A stretch of DNA of 64,000 nucleotides, from the NCBI GenBank assembly GCA_035275285.1, contig DATENA010000068.1, positions 1 to 64,000 of the forward strand, in the 5' to 3' direction. Within the stretch, counting starts at the first letter, position 1. Each line of letters begins with the position of its first letter. The DNA comes from Chersky-265 sp035275285 (GTDB lineage Bacteria; Fibrobacterota; Fibrobacteria; UBA11236). The notes below the pieces were generated by a model, which had not been told where the DNA came from, did no database searches, and was given only the letters and a program-made list of their open reading frames with translations. The translations under genes and the position numbers were made by a program. This document shows, one piece after another, positions 17,772 to 26,941 of the stretch.

Positions 17772-18437
17772 CTAAAGCGATATCCCCTCCGCGAAGGCGC
17801 CCGGGAACTTCCGGCGCAAGCGCTCCACGATCAGGCAACGGGCCCGGTGCAGGCGCACCCGGATCAAGGTCGGGGAAATGCCCAGGGCTTCGGCGGCCTC
17901 TTCGCCGCTCAGGCCTTCCAGGTCCCTGAGCCGATAGGCTTCCCGGTACAGGGCGGGGATCTCTTCCGCAGCCTCCCCGATCCAGCGGATCAGGCGGGAT
18001 TGATGCAATGCCTCGTCGGCCAAGGGCGCGGGCGATTCCCATTCCCGGCCCTGCGCCTCCGCTTCCGGAACCGGGAAGCCGGGCTGGTATTTTTCCGAGA
18101 GGCGATCGCACACTTTGTGGTAGGTCAGAGAATACACCCAGGTGGTCAGTTTCGACTTGGCTTCGAAGCGGGGCAAGGCCCGGTGCGCGGCCAGGAAGGT
18201 TTCCTGCAGGACGTCCTGGACCAGCTCCGGATCCCGGAGGTAGCGGCCGACGTACCGCGATAGCGGGGGGTGAAGGGCGCGCACCAGTTTCCGGAATGCC
18301 CGGGACGCGGCCGGAGCCCCGCCCAACAAGGCTTTCAGGAAGAAAGGGGAATTGATTTCCTGCATCGGATCGGGGGGGCTTTTCACCACCTTCACCGCCA
18401 CTTCCGTCCCCGCCGGTCTCTCCGCGGCTGCTTCCAT
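17772..18437 (-). CDS. ECF RNA polymerase sigma factor
   Basis: The 221-residue product has region 2 (RYVGRYLRDPELVQDVLQETFLAAHRAL, then KSKLTTWVYSLTYHKVCDRL) and region 4 (IPALYREAYRLRDLEGLSGEEAAEALGISPTLIRVRLHRAR). I chose the ATG at 18437 because AGGAG lies 6 bases before it; a longer frame would add 36 non-conserved residues. There is no adjacent anti-sigma gene on the same strand. It is divergent from the TIGR02147 regulator gene, with about 190 bases between them that may hold promoters for both. Confidence 0.88.
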   Translation of the reverse strand: MEAAAERPAGTEVAVKVVKSPPDPMQEINSPFFLKALLGGAPAASRAFRKLVRALHPPLSRYVGRYLRDPELVQDVLQETFLAAHRALPRFEAKSKLTTWVYSLTYHKVCDRLSEKYQPGFPVPEAEAQGREWESPAPLADEALHQSRLIRWIGEAAEEIPALYREAYRLRDLEGLSGEEAAEALGISPTLIRVRLHRARCLIVERLRRKFPGAFAEGISL

Positions 18438-18631
18438 CCGAATCTCCTGGTCCTTGGGTCCGCCGTCCTGCTCCCAAGATACCCGGAGGCGGACCCGGGC
18501 ATCCACGCGGGATGGCGATTTCCGTATACATTTGTTAACGGGCAATGGGCCCGTGGGGTGGCGGTTCCGGCCCCCTTTAGGTATACTGGAATAACCGCTT
18601 CACCGTCCAACCCAGCGGTCCGAAAAAGACC

Positions 18632-19471
18632 ATGAGCCCGGAAAAACCGGAACCGGAAATCCTGCACTACTCCAATTACCGGACGTACCTGCAGGACTAT
18701 TACGAGTACAAGAAGGCCGAACAGCCGGTCTTTTCGCACCGTTATTTCGCCCGGAAGGCGGGGATCACCAGCCCGAACTATCTGAAGCTGGTCATGGACG
18801 GAAAGCGGAACCTCACCAAGAAGACCCTGTTGAAATTCGCCACCGCCTTGGGGCTCAAAGGAATGCGCGCCGAATTTTTCGAGAATTTGGTATTTTTCAA
18901 CCAATCGGCCTCCCTTCCCGAGCGGAACAGCTACTACGGGAACATTCTCAGGGTGCGCGCGAAAGCCGGATTGCGGAAACTGGACGAGGCCCAGTTCCAA
19001 TTGTTCTCGGACTGGCGGCACATCGTCGTCCGGGAATTGGCGGCGGCGAAGGGCTTCCGGCCGGATGCGCGCTGGATAGCCAAGAAGCTGGGCAAGGTCA
19101 TTTCCGAGAAGGAGGCGGAGGAATCCTTGAAGCTGCTGTCCATCCTGGGCCTGCTCAGGAAAACCGCCAACGGGTTCATGCAGACGGACATCAACATCAC
19201 CACCTCCGATGAAGTGCGCTCGCTCCTCGTCAAGAACTACCACCACCAGATGATCCGCATGGGCGCGGCGGCTCTGGACACCCTGCCGGCCTCCCGGCGG
19301 GACATCTCGTCCATCACCATCCCCATCCATCCCAAGGATTTCCCCAAGCTCAAGGAGCAGATCCAACTGATGCGCAAGGAACTATTCAACATGAGTGCCG
19401 AACAGGGCGCCGGCGAAGACGTCATCCAGGTGAACATCCAGCTCTTCCCCCTCACCGGGCTCCAGGGTTAG
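18632..19471 (+). CDS. TIGR02147 (DUF4423) family regulator
   Basis: This is a full-length 279-residue member. It has the N-terminal ILHYSNYRTYLQDYYEYKK, the HTH FSHRYFARKAGITSPNYLKLVMDGKRNL, and the C-terminal DUF4423 part ending in ISSITIPIHPKDFPKLKEQIQLMRKEL and VIQVNIQLFPLT. The family is rich in Fibrobacter-type genomes and some deltaproteobacteria. The gene ends 3 bases before the lipoprotein gene, so they form a pair. A TATACT hexamer at 18582-18587 could be its -10 box, but the -35 is weak. It probably controls the adjacent lipoprotein or related targets. Confidence 0.9.
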   Translation: MSPEKPEPEILHYSNYRTYLQDYYEYKKAEQPVFSHRYFARKAGITSPNYLKLVMDGKRNLTKKTLLKFATALGLKGMRAEFFENLVFFNQSASLPERNSYYGNILRVRAKAGLRKLDEAQFQLFSDWRHIVVRELAAAKGFRPDARWIAKKLGKVISEKEAEESLKLLSILGLLRKTANGFMQTDINITTSDEVRSLLVKNYHHQMIRMGAAALDTLPASRRDISSITIPIHPKDFPKLKEQIQLMRKELFNMSAEQGAGEDVIQVNIQLFPLTGLQG

Positions 19472-19474
19472 CCC

Positions 19475-20200
19475 ATGGCCCGCCCCCGGAAATGGCTGCT
19501 CCTTTCGGCGCTGCTTACGGTCTGCGCTTGCGGGGATCGCCTGGCCGGCACCGAAGTGGGGAACCCGGAATTCACCGTGGCCGCCCGTTTCGGCATCGTG
19601 GACACGGACGCCTCCGCCTCCATCCCGGAAATGAACCTGAAGGTGATGGGACTGGGCTGGACCGTGGGAAAGGATTCCGCCGCCTGCTGGAACGAGCCGG
19701 AAGGCCATATGGTGGACTTCGCCGCGGATGCGCCGGCCCCGCTGCCCGCCGTCACCGTCCGCAAAGCCGATTGGTCCCGGGCGGAAATGCTGTTGCAGGC
19801 CCCCTCGGAAGACCAAGCGCCTCCGGGGAACGCCACGCTTCCCGATTCGGTCCCGTTCTCGGACTGGTCCGATCCCAGGTACATCAAGCTGGTCAAGATC
19901 ACGAGCGCGGACACCGTGCGGGCCCTGTTCCGGATGCCCCCGGACCTGCGCATCAGGCTGGGATTCGGCAAGGCCGCCATCGGCGCCTGGCGGAAGGACG
20001 CGGACATCACCGTGACGGTGATGTTCGACGCGGGCAAGTGGGCCGCCGGCCTGGGCGCGCAGGCCGGCTTCGCCTTCCGCGAGGATGGGAAACATGCCCG
20101 CTACGTATTGCTGTCCCCCGAGGAGAACGTCCCCGTTTACGCCGCCATGAAGGCGTCGTTGCCGGGGTGTTTCATGGCCGACGCGGCCGACATGCTCTGA
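19475..20200 (+). CDS. lipoprotein with GTEVGNP start, paired with TIGR02147 regulator
   Basis: The 241-residue product has a short lipoprotein signal ending LLTVCACGD, with the acylated Cys at about residue 19, followed by RLAGTEVGNPEF. 'G(T/S)E(V/T)GNP' right after the lipid Cys is a recurring start in lipoproteins of Fibrobacter-like bacteria. The rest is beta-rich and has no known catalytic motif. It is co-transcribed with the regulator 3 bases upstream and convergent with the dioxygenase gene 15 bases downstream. Likely anchored in the cell envelope; role unknown. Confidence 0.75.
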   Translation: MARPRKWLLLSALLTVCACGDRLAGTEVGNPEFTVAARFGIVDTDASASIPEMNLKVMGLGWTVGKDSAACWNEPEGHMVDFAADAPAPLPAVTVRKADWSRAEMLLQAPSEDQAPPGNATLPDSVPFSDWSDPRYIKLVKITSADTVRALFRMPPDLRIRLGFGKAAIGAWRKDADITVTVMFDAGKWAAGLGAQAGFAFREDGKHARYVLLSPEENVPVYAAMKASLPGCFMADAADML

Positions 20201-20215
20201 TCCCCCGGCCCGGTT

Positions 20216-21100
20216 TCAGGCGATCTTGACCGAAGTCATGGTAAGGGAGCCCGCGACGGCCTTGTCGTTGAACAGCGTCGCGTTCTCCCCCTTCTCCTGC
20301 AAGCCCAGGGCGTACAGCAGCGGATAGTAATGATCCGGAGTGGGGATCGCCAGTTCAGCCGCAGCGCCCAGGTTCCGGTACTCGATCAGGGCCTCATGGT
20401 TCCGCTCGCGGATATGCTTCGCGAACACGGATTTCATTTCCAAGGCCCAATCGAACCCGTATTCCGGATCGTCGCTGCGACCGAAGGCTATCCTGCCCAG
20501 GTTGTGCACCATGTTGCCGCTGCCCAGGATCAGGATCCCCTTCTCCCGCAGGCCCGCCAATTCCCGGCCCAGGTTGTAATGGTACCGGGGCGGTTTGTGA
20601 TAATCGATGCTCAATTGCAGCACCGGCACGCCGGCATCCGGATACATGCGGCGGATGACGGCCCAGGCGCCATGGTCCAGCCCCCATGCGTGATCCATCC
20701 CCACGGACAGGGATTTCACCGCGTCCCGCACCTCTCCGGCCACGGCGGGGCTGCCGGGGGCGGGATATTCCACGTCGAACAGGGCCTTCGGGAACCCTCC
20801 GAAGTCGTGGATGGTCTTGGGCCTTTCCATGGCCGTTACGAACGTGCCTTGGGTGAGCCAATGGGCGGATATGCACAGCACCGCCTTGGGCTTGGGGATC
20901 TCCCCGGCGAGCTTGGCCCAGCTCCCGCTGAATTCATTGTCTTCGATGCCGTTCATTGGCGATCCATGCCCGATGAAAAGCACGGGCAGTTTGCCGCCCT
21001 TTTCGAGGCCGGAGGCGGCCGTGTTCAATGCATTGAGGTCCATGGTCATTGCCGCCGCCGGGATGAAGGGAAGGGATGCGAGAAAACCTCTGCGTTCCAC
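20216..21100 (-). CDS. ygiD: LigB/YgiD-type extradiol dioxygenase (4,5-DOPA dioxygenase-like)
   Basis: This 294-residue protein has the class III extradiol dioxygenase pattern of YgiD: FIGHGSPMN (His45), VLCISAHWLTQG, HDFGGFPKALFDVEYPAPG, LDHGAWAVIRRMYPDA and SGNMVHNLG. The conserved His residues are the metal ligands in the family, which opens catechols such as DOPA. The N-terminus MERRGFLASLPFIPAAA has a twin-arginine-like RRGFL motif and a short hydrophobic stretch, unusual for this normally cytoplasmic enzyme. It is convergent with the lipoprotein gene. Confidence 0.88.
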   Translation of the reverse strand: MERRGFLASLPFIPAAAMTMDLNALNTAASGLEKGGKLPVLFIGHGSPMNGIEDNEFSGSWAKLAGEIPKPKAVLCISAHWLTQGTFVTAMERPKTIHDFGGFPKALFDVEYPAPGSPAVAGEVRDAVKSLSVGMDHAWGLDHGAWAVIRRMYPDAGVPVLQLSIDYHKPPRYHYNLGRELAGLREKGILILGSGNMVHNLGRIAFGRSDDPEYGFDWALEMKSVFAKHIRERNHEALIEYRNLGAAAELAIPTPDHYYPLLYALGLQEKGENATLFNDKAVAGSLTMTSVKIA

Positions 21101-21386
21101 GTCTGCATGCTAATATACGTTATAACGACTATCCTTTCAACATATTTACGCCTTTTCCGAATCCTGTTTCCTCTCCGGAGATTGTTGAACCGGGAATTCC
21201 GGAACTTCAGGGCGATCGCTCACGCGGATTTCTTCAAAATCCGCCAAATACCCTGGGAGAAAGAGACCCGCACGGCTTTCCGCCGGTCCCGGCAGGACCG
21301 ATAATCAGATGAACGGAAACGGGAGTTGGGGTAAACTATCTTTGGTGGCTTCCCTGTCCGATATGCAAAAAACCAATCCGGAGAGA

Positions 21387-23009
21387 ATGCGGAAACGCAG
21401 CATGGGAATCCGGGCCGTCGCCTGCCTGTTCCCGTTGCTGGCATCCTGCCTGTTCGAAACCAAGGAAATCGATCCCCGCCGGCCCGGGTACCTGAACCTG
21501 GACCTGGTGCTGCGACCCAACTCCGGCACCCTGTTCAAGACCGCCTCCGCCGATACCCTCTTCAGGCTGGATTCGGTGATCATCGTCCTGAGCGCCACCG
21601 GAGCGGCCACCATCACCAACCGCTATGCGATATCCGGCCGCGCGGACAGCGGCAACATCGTCGTTTCCCCTAAAATCTTCGCCCTGGCGCCCCTGCGGAT
21701 CTGGAAAGCGAAAATCCTTTCCGTCGACACCACCTTGAACCCCTCCCGCAAGGACACGGTGCATATCGATTCCGTCAGCTTCGGCATCAATCCGGGCGAC
21801 ACCGCCTACGTGACCAAGACGGTCAATCCGGTCTTCTCCATCCTGCGCGCGCGTCTGGTCTCCAACAGCGCGGCCTCTCTCGCCAACAACGTCAAGTACC
21901 TGCGCATCCGCGTGGACGGGACCGTGCGCGACTCGACCCCCATGGGACCCAACCTCCGCTTCGTGGACTTCGGCAACGGCACCACCGGATGCGCCGTGGG
22001 CGATTCCGGCGTCATCCTGCGCACCACCAATAGCGGCGCCAATTGGGCCGCGGCCACCAGCAACACCACCCGGAACCTGCATGGCGTGAACTTTCCCGGC
22101 GCCAATACCGGCTGGGCCGTGGGCGCCGGGGGAACCGTCCTGAGCACGAGCACGGGAACGTCCTGGTTTTCCGTATCCAGCGGCACCGCGCAGGATCTGA
22201 ACGCCACCTATTTCAACAGCAACAACACCGGCTGGGCCGTCGGGGAAGCCGGCACCATCATCAAGACCACCAACGGCGCATCTTTCTCGACGCTGGCCAG
22301 CGGCACCGTCCAGGAACTCAACGGCGTCTACTTCACCAACTCCAGCACGGGCACGGCGGTGGGAAACGCCGGGACCATCCTGCGCACCACCGACGGCGGA
22401 AGCAACTGGTCCGCCCAGACCAGCGGCACCACGGAGAACCTGAAGGGGGTCTTTTTCCCGTCCTCGACCCTGGGGTTCGCCGTGGGGAACGGCGGCGTCA
22501 TCCTCAAGACCACCAACGGCGGCAGCGCCTGGACCCCGTTGGCCAGCGGAACCACGGCCGATCTCAGCGTGGTCTTCTTCACGAGCACCACCGCGGGGTA
22601 CATCGCCGGCGAAGGCGGCGTGCTGCTCACCACTTCGGACGCTACGACCTGGACGGCGAGCGCGAGCGGCACGGTGCAGAACCTGAACGGGTTCGCTTGG
22701 ACCACCAACGAGAATACCGCCGTCGCGGTGGGGAACCTGGGTTCCGTGGCCCGTTCGACCAACGGCACGGCCTACACCCATCAATTGATCGGGACCAAGC
22801 TCTTCGACGTCCACCTGACGTACAAGTACTTCACGCCCAACGTGTCCCATACCCTGGTGATGGACGCCATCGATACCCTCTCGGGCCCTTTGCGCGGCTA
22901 TCAGGCCACCAAGGCCGTCTTGCTGGCGCCGGGCAAGGACACGACGGTGACGCCGAATTCGAGCCTGGCCAAATGCGGCTATTCGGGCACGTCCGCCTGC
23001 ACGCCTTGA
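21387..23009 (+). CDS. lipoprotein with Ycf48/BNR-like repeats
   Basis: From the ATG at 21387, preceded by GGAGAGA, the protein starts MRKRSMGIRAVACLFPLLASC, a lipoprotein signal with Cys21; upstream in-frame ATGs are possible. From about residue 185 there are eight or so copies of a roughly 42-residue unit, G-WAVG-GT-I-KTTNGG-W...SGTT-L-GV-F, typical of Ycf48-like/BNR beta-propeller blades. The first 180 residues are beta-rich, like an adhesin-type domain. The product is probably a surface-exposed propeller. The gene is convergent with the intradiol dioxygenase gene 20 bases away; an inverted GGGCCG/CGGCCC pair between them may serve as a shared terminator. Confidence 0.8.
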   Translation: MRKRSMGIRAVACLFPLLASCLFETKEIDPRRPGYLNLDLVLRPNSGTLFKTASADTLFRLDSVIIVLSATGAATITNRYAISGRADSGNIVVSPKIFALAPLRIWKAKILSVDTTLNPSRKDTVHIDSVSFGINPGDTAYVTKTVNPVFSILRARLVSNSAASLANNVKYLRIRVDGTVRDSTPMGPNLRFVDFGNGTTGCAVGDSGVILRTTNSGANWAAATSNTTRNLHGVNFPGANTGWAVGAGGTVLSTSTGTSWFSVSSGTAQDLNATYFNSNNTGWAVGEAGTIIKTTNGASFSTLASGTVQELNGVYFTNSSTGTAVGNAGTILRTTDGGSNWSAQTSGTTENLKGVFFPSSTLGFAVGNGGVILKTTNGGSAWTPLASGTTADLSVVFFTSTTAGYIAGEGGVLLTTSDATTWTASASGTVQNLNGFAWTTNENTAVAVGNLGSVARSTNGTAYTHQLIGTKLFDVHLTYKYFTPNVSHTLVMDAIDTLSGPLRGYQATKAVLLAPGKDTTVTPNSSLAKCGYSGTSACTP

Positions 23010-23029
23010 CGGGCCGGCCGAAGCCTCCG

Positions 23030-24094
23030 TCAGGGACGGCCCGCGGTCATCCTTTTGTATTGCGTGTACCGGCCGGAGGCGTTCACCACTTCGAGTTGAT
23101 AGAGGTAGTCCCGCGTCGCGAGGCCCAGGGAGCCCAGATGCACGCGCATGGCATGCTCTTCGGCGGCGAGGCCGCGCGCCGGAATGGAGGCTACCTGCTT
23201 GCCGGAAAGGTCCCGGATGTCCATCACCACGTCCGCGCGTTGCTTCAGCGAAAAGGGAATGGTCACCTCGCCGAAATGCGGATTGGGGAAGGATTGCCCC
23301 AAGGCGAATTGCGCGGCGTTCAGGCTTTCGAGATGCCCCAGGCCGGCGGTGCCGGTCCCGTTCACGGAAACCTCCAGGTAGGACTCGTACCCTCCCGTGG
23401 CCGCATCGGCGGTGAGGCTGGCGAGCTGGAATTGATACCCGTTATTGAACACCGAGTCGCCGGCGAAGGACGTGGGGTCCGCTCCCTTGGAGTATACGGC
23501 GGGGTTCGCGGCGTACACGGCGTTCTTGGCCGCCACGTCCCAGGTCAATTGGGAAATGGCCGCGTAGGAGGAACTGACGTACACCTGGAAATGGATATGG
23601 GCGATGCGGCCGTTGTACCAACCCGGAAAGATCGTCGTGAACGCGACCTCGCCGGACGCATCGGCCACCTGGTAACCGCGCAGATACGTCAGGCCGGCCT
23701 GGCCGGGGTTCATCTGGTTGTCATAGCCGGAATAATTGCCATCTTTGTCGCAATGCCAGACGTTGACCCGCACGTCCGGCATGGGGGCGCAATTCGCCAT
23801 GCCCAGGACCTTCAGCCTGAGCTTCAAGGGAACCCCGGTCCGGTTTTCCCGGATGTCCTGACGCAGATAGAACGCATTGGCCGTCAAATCGAGCGGGAAC
23901 GGGCCCGCCGTTTCACCAGGGATCAAGGCGCAGGCGGCGGACGCGGATCCGGCCGCCCGGGACCCCGCCGCGGCCTTTCCGGCCGGAATCAGGGAAGCGG
24001 CGCCCATCAGGCCGGTGAACTTCAGGAAATCCCTCCTGGCGTTCGTTCGAATATCGCTGGTTCGGGAATCGCTGATTCCGGCATCTTTCGTCAT
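23030..24094 (-). CDS. exported intradiol dioxygenase-like protein with sorting domain
   Basis: A 354-residue protein. NARRDFLKFTGLMGAAS near residue 20 is a twin-arginine signal (RRDFLK). The middle is an intradiol ring-cleavage dioxygenase fold: ETAGPFPLD, VPLKLRLKVLGMANCAPMPDVRVNVWHCDKDGNYSGYD, LRGYQVADASGEVAFTTIFPGWYNGRIAHIHFQV. The His-X-His of AHIHF and the Tyr of WYNGR are the usual iron ligands. The last 85 residues (LGQSFPNPHFGEVTIPFSL...DLSGKQVAS...YLYQLEV) form a type IX-like sorting domain. Such lipoprotein/Tat-linked intradiol proteins are common in soil bacteria. The substrate could be catechol-type aromatics. Confidence 0.85.
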   Translation of the reverse strand: MTKDAGISDSRTSDIRTNARRDFLKFTGLMGAASLIPAGKAAAGSRAAGSASAACALIPGETAGPFPLDLTANAFYLRQDIRENRTGVPLKLRLKVLGMANCAPMPDVRVNVWHCDKDGNYSGYDNQMNPGQAGLTYLRGYQVADASGEVAFTTIFPGWYNGRIAHIHFQVYVSSSYAAISQLTWDVAAKNAVYAANPAVYSKGADPTSFAGDSVFNNGYQFQLASLTADAATGGYESYLEVSVNGTGTAGLGHLESLNAAQFALGQSFPNPHFGEVTIPFSLKQRADVVMDIRDLSGKQVASIPARGLAAEEHAMRVHLGSLGLATRDYLYQLEVVNASGRYTQYKRMTAGRP

Positions 24095-24360
24095 GGCGTC
24101 CTCTCCCGGTGCATCCGCCTATCCGGCGTCCGTCCCACAAGAATACACTTTTACGATCGCCCGGGGCACCCCGACTTGCGGGGCAGGGGGAGGACAAAGT
24201 GTCCCCAGGAGCCACGCTGGAACCCGCCGGGCCGCGAAGCTATTTTCATTGAAAGGGGAGGTCCTCCGACCCCCGCCCGCTTTCACCTTGAAGCCCGCTC
24301 CCTTCCCATGGGTGCCGGCCTTCGACCCCGGCGCCGCGCGCCGCAACCAAGGATGGATCC

Positions 24361-24756
24361 ATGCCCGAAATTCCAGCTACGCAAGCAGCCACGGCCGCCG
24401 GAAACGCGGGGGCCGAAGTGCGCCGGATCATCGAAAACATCAAGTCCAGCCCCCACTCCGAACCGATGCGCCGCGTCCGGGGAAGCTATCTCTTCGACGT
24501 GGAAGGAGCGGGAAGGTGGCGGATCGGCGTCGACCATGGCAAACTCGCCGTGGAAGAGGGCCGGACCGACGCCGATTGCATCGTCCGCACCGATGCGGAC
24601 TATTTCCTGCGGATCGCGACCGGGAGGCAGAACCTCGTCACCGCGGCCATGCAGGGAAGGGTGGAGATCGAGGGCGACATGGCGCTCGCCCAGAAACTGA
24701 GCGGAATCACGCCTTCCCCCCGACAGGGCGGAAGCCAACCACGAGGCAATCCATGA
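24361..24756 (+). CDS. SCP2 sterol-carrier-like domain protein
   Basis: The 131-residue product carries one SCP2-like domain. RGSYLFDVEGAGRWRIGVDHGKLAVEEG, DADCIVRTDADYFLRIATGR and AAMQGRVEIEGDMALAQKL show the family's G-F-I-G core and the 'G...GD..L...L' end. Such domains bind lipids or other hydrophobic ligands. Its TGA overlaps the ATG of the following debranching-type gene (ATGA at 24753-24756), so the two are coupled. The function of the pairing is not obvious. Confidence 0.8.
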   Translation: MPEIPATQAATAAGNAGAEVRRIIENIKSSPHSEPMRRVRGSYLFDVEGAGRWRIGVDHGKLAVEEGRTDADCIVRTDADYFLRIATGRQNLVTAAMQGRVEIEGDMALAQKLSGITPSPRQGGSQPRGNP

Positions 24757-26831
24757 GCGTACCTGCCACAGTCAGCATGCTGGAAGGGGACACTTTCGTC
24801 GTCAGCGACGGCCGCGGCGACATCGACGCGTCGCCCACCGAAACGCAAGGCCTGTTCCAGCACGATACCCGGTTCCTCTCCCGCTGGGTGCTCACCCTCG
24901 ACGGAAAGCGGCTGCATCCGCTCTCCACCGACGATATCCAGTATTTTTCCATGCAATTCTTCCTGGTGCCCGGCACGGGCACCATTTACGTGGATTCCAA
25001 GCTGTCCGTCATCCGCAAGCGGGCGGTGGGCCGCGGATTCCGGGAGGAGATCGAGATCCTGAACCATGACAACCGGCCGGTGGACCTCGAAGTGGCCTTG
25101 TCCGTGGGATCGGACTTCGCCGATCTCTTCGAGGTCAAGGACGCGCTGGCCAAGAAAGGCGAGCTGTACCAGCGGACCGACGAAGGCGTGCTGGTGCTCG
25201 GGTACCGCCGGGAGAAGTTCGTGCGCGAGACGCGCATCGAAAGCGATCCTCCCTATTCGCTCGGCGATGGGAAGATCGTGTTCAAGGCGCATATCGGGCC
25301 CCATGGCGAATGGAAAGCCGCCCTGAACGTCATCGCCGTGGAAGGGGGCGCCGCCGCGCGCGCGATACGGCCCAAGTACAAGAGCACGGAGGCCGAAGCC
25401 CGGCCCAACGTGGGGGGAACCCTCAAGGATTGGCTCGACCGGGCGCCGAAGATATTGACCTCCTGGCAGTCCCTGGGCCGCACCTACAAGCGCAGCCTCA
25501 TCGACCTGGCCGCGCTGCGTTTCTTCCCGGGCCTGGCTCCCGGCGATGCCATGCCGGCGGCCGGCCTGCCCTGGTTCATGGCCATGTTCGGCCGGGACAG
25601 CATCCTCACCAGCCTCCAGGCGCTCCCCTTCGCTCCCGAACTCGCGCGGACCACCTTGCGCGTCCTGGGGGCGAGGCAAGGCACCCGCATCGACGATTTC
25701 CGGGACGAGGAACCGGGCAAGATCCTGCATGAGTCCCGCTGGGGCGAACTCACCGCCTTCGAAGAACGGCCCCATTCCCCTTATTTCGGGAGCGCGGACG
25801 TCACGCCGCTGTTCCTGGTCCTGCTCGACGAGTACGTCCGCTGGTCCGGCGACGCGGCCCTGGCCGCTTCCCTGGAGGACGAAGCCAGGGCCGCCCTGCG
25901 CTGGATCGACGCCTACGGAGACCGGGACAACGACGGATACGTGGAATACGATCGCCGCAACGCCAAGACGGGCCTGGAGAACCAATGCTGGAAGGATTCC
26001 TCCGATTCCATCGCCTTCGCCGACGGGCGGCTGGCCGAAAGGCCCATCGCCACCTGCGAAATCCAGGGATACGTCTACGATGCCAAGATCCGCAGCGCGC
26101 GGCTGGCGCGCGAAGTCTGGAATGACCCGGCCTTCGCCGGCAAGCTGGAGCGGGAGGCGGCCGACCTCAAGATCCGCTTCAACGCCGATTTCTGGATGCC
26201 GGATCGGCGCTGCTTCGCGCTCGCGCTCGATCGCCGCAAGAACCAGGTCGATTCCATCACCTCGAACATCGGCCACCTGCTCTTCAGCGGCATCGTGGAC
26301 GCCGACAAGGCGGACGACGTGGTGGGCCATTTGCTGGGCGACGCCTTGTATTCCGGCTGGGGCGTGCGGACCATGGCCGTGGGCGAAGCCAGGTACAACC
26401 CCATCGGCTACCACGTGGGCACGATATGGCCCCATGACAATTCCATCATCGCCCTGGGGCTGATGCGGTACCGCCGCCACGCCGAAGCGTCCCGCATCGC
26501 CTACTCCATCCTGGAAGCGGCGAGTTATTTCAACCACCGCCTGCCCGAGGCGTTCGCGGGGTATCCCCGCCAGGAAACCCAATTCCCGGTCGAATATCCC
26601 ACCGCTTGTTCGCCGCAAGCGTGGGCCTCCGGCGCCCCGCTGCTGATGCTCCGCGTCCTGCTCGGACTCGAGCCCCTGGGAGAGCACCTGGTGGTGGAAC
26701 CCGTCATCCCCGCCGAAATCGCCCATGTCGGACTGCTCGGCATCCCGGGACGCTGGGGCCGCGCCGATGCCTTCGGCCGCGGACGCGTCGACCTGGGCGC
26801 GCCGGCCCAGTTGGAGCTTGCGCTGGTCTGA
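24753..26831 (+). CDS. glycogen-debranching-type amylo-alpha-1,6-glucosidase
   Basis: The 692-residue protein starts at the ATG overlapping the SCP2 stop. Residues 5-195 are the N-terminal glycogen debranching domain (VVSDGRGDI, QGLFQHDTRFLSRW). Residues about 230-680 form an alpha/alpha-barrel with WFMAMFGRDSILTSLQ (about 273), NQCWKDSSDSI (about 409), VGTIWPHDNSIIALG (about 555) and the PTACSPQAWASG end. This matches bacterial putative GH63/GH133-like amylo-1,6-glucosidases. It probably trims alpha-glucan branches or a storage or trehalose-like glycan in the cytoplasm. No signal peptide. A terminator follows. Confidence 0.85.
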   Translation: MSVPATVSMLEGDTFVVSDGRGDIDASPTETQGLFQHDTRFLSRWVLTLDGKRLHPLSTDDIQYFSMQFFLVPGTGTIYVDSKLSVIRKRAVGRGFREEIEILNHDNRPVDLEVALSVGSDFADLFEVKDALAKKGELYQRTDEGVLVLGYRREKFVRETRIESDPPYSLGDGKIVFKAHIGPHGEWKAALNVIAVEGGAAARAIRPKYKSTEAEARPNVGGTLKDWLDRAPKILTSWQSLGRTYKRSLIDLAALRFFPGLAPGDAMPAAGLPWFMAMFGRDSILTSLQALPFAPELARTTLRVLGARQGTRIDDFRDEEPGKILHESRWGELTAFEERPHSPYFGSADVTPLFLVLLDEYVRWSGDAALAASLEDEARAALRWIDAYGDRDNDGYVEYDRRNAKTGLENQCWKDSSDSIAFADGRLAERPIATCEIQGYVYDAKIRSARLAREVWNDPAFAGKLEREAADLKIRFNADFWMPDRRCFALALDRRKNQVDSITSNIGHLLFSGIVDADKADDVVGHLLGDALYSGWGVRTMAVGEARYNPIGYHVGTIWPHDNSIIALGLMRYRRHAEASRIAYSILEAASYFNHRLPEAFAGYPRQETQFPVEYPTACSPQAWASGAPLLMLRVLLGLEPLGEHLVVEPVIPAEIAHVGLLGIPGRWGRADAFGRGRVDLGAPAQLELALV

Positions 26832-26863
26832 GAAGCCGTCCCCGAATCCGGGGCGGAACGGAA

Positions 26864-26896
26864 CCGCCCTCCCCGTTTCCGGAGAGGGCGGTTTTT
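26864..26896 (+). terminator. rho-independent terminator
   Basis: CCGCCCTC at 26864-26871 pairs with GAGGGCGG at 26884-26891 and is followed by five Ts. It closes the SCP2-debranching operon and lies before the convergent hdeD gene. Confidence 0.85.
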
Positions 26897-26941
26897 CAAA
26901 GGCATGCTTTTCAGCCGTGCGCCGGAAGCGCCGGCCATGTC

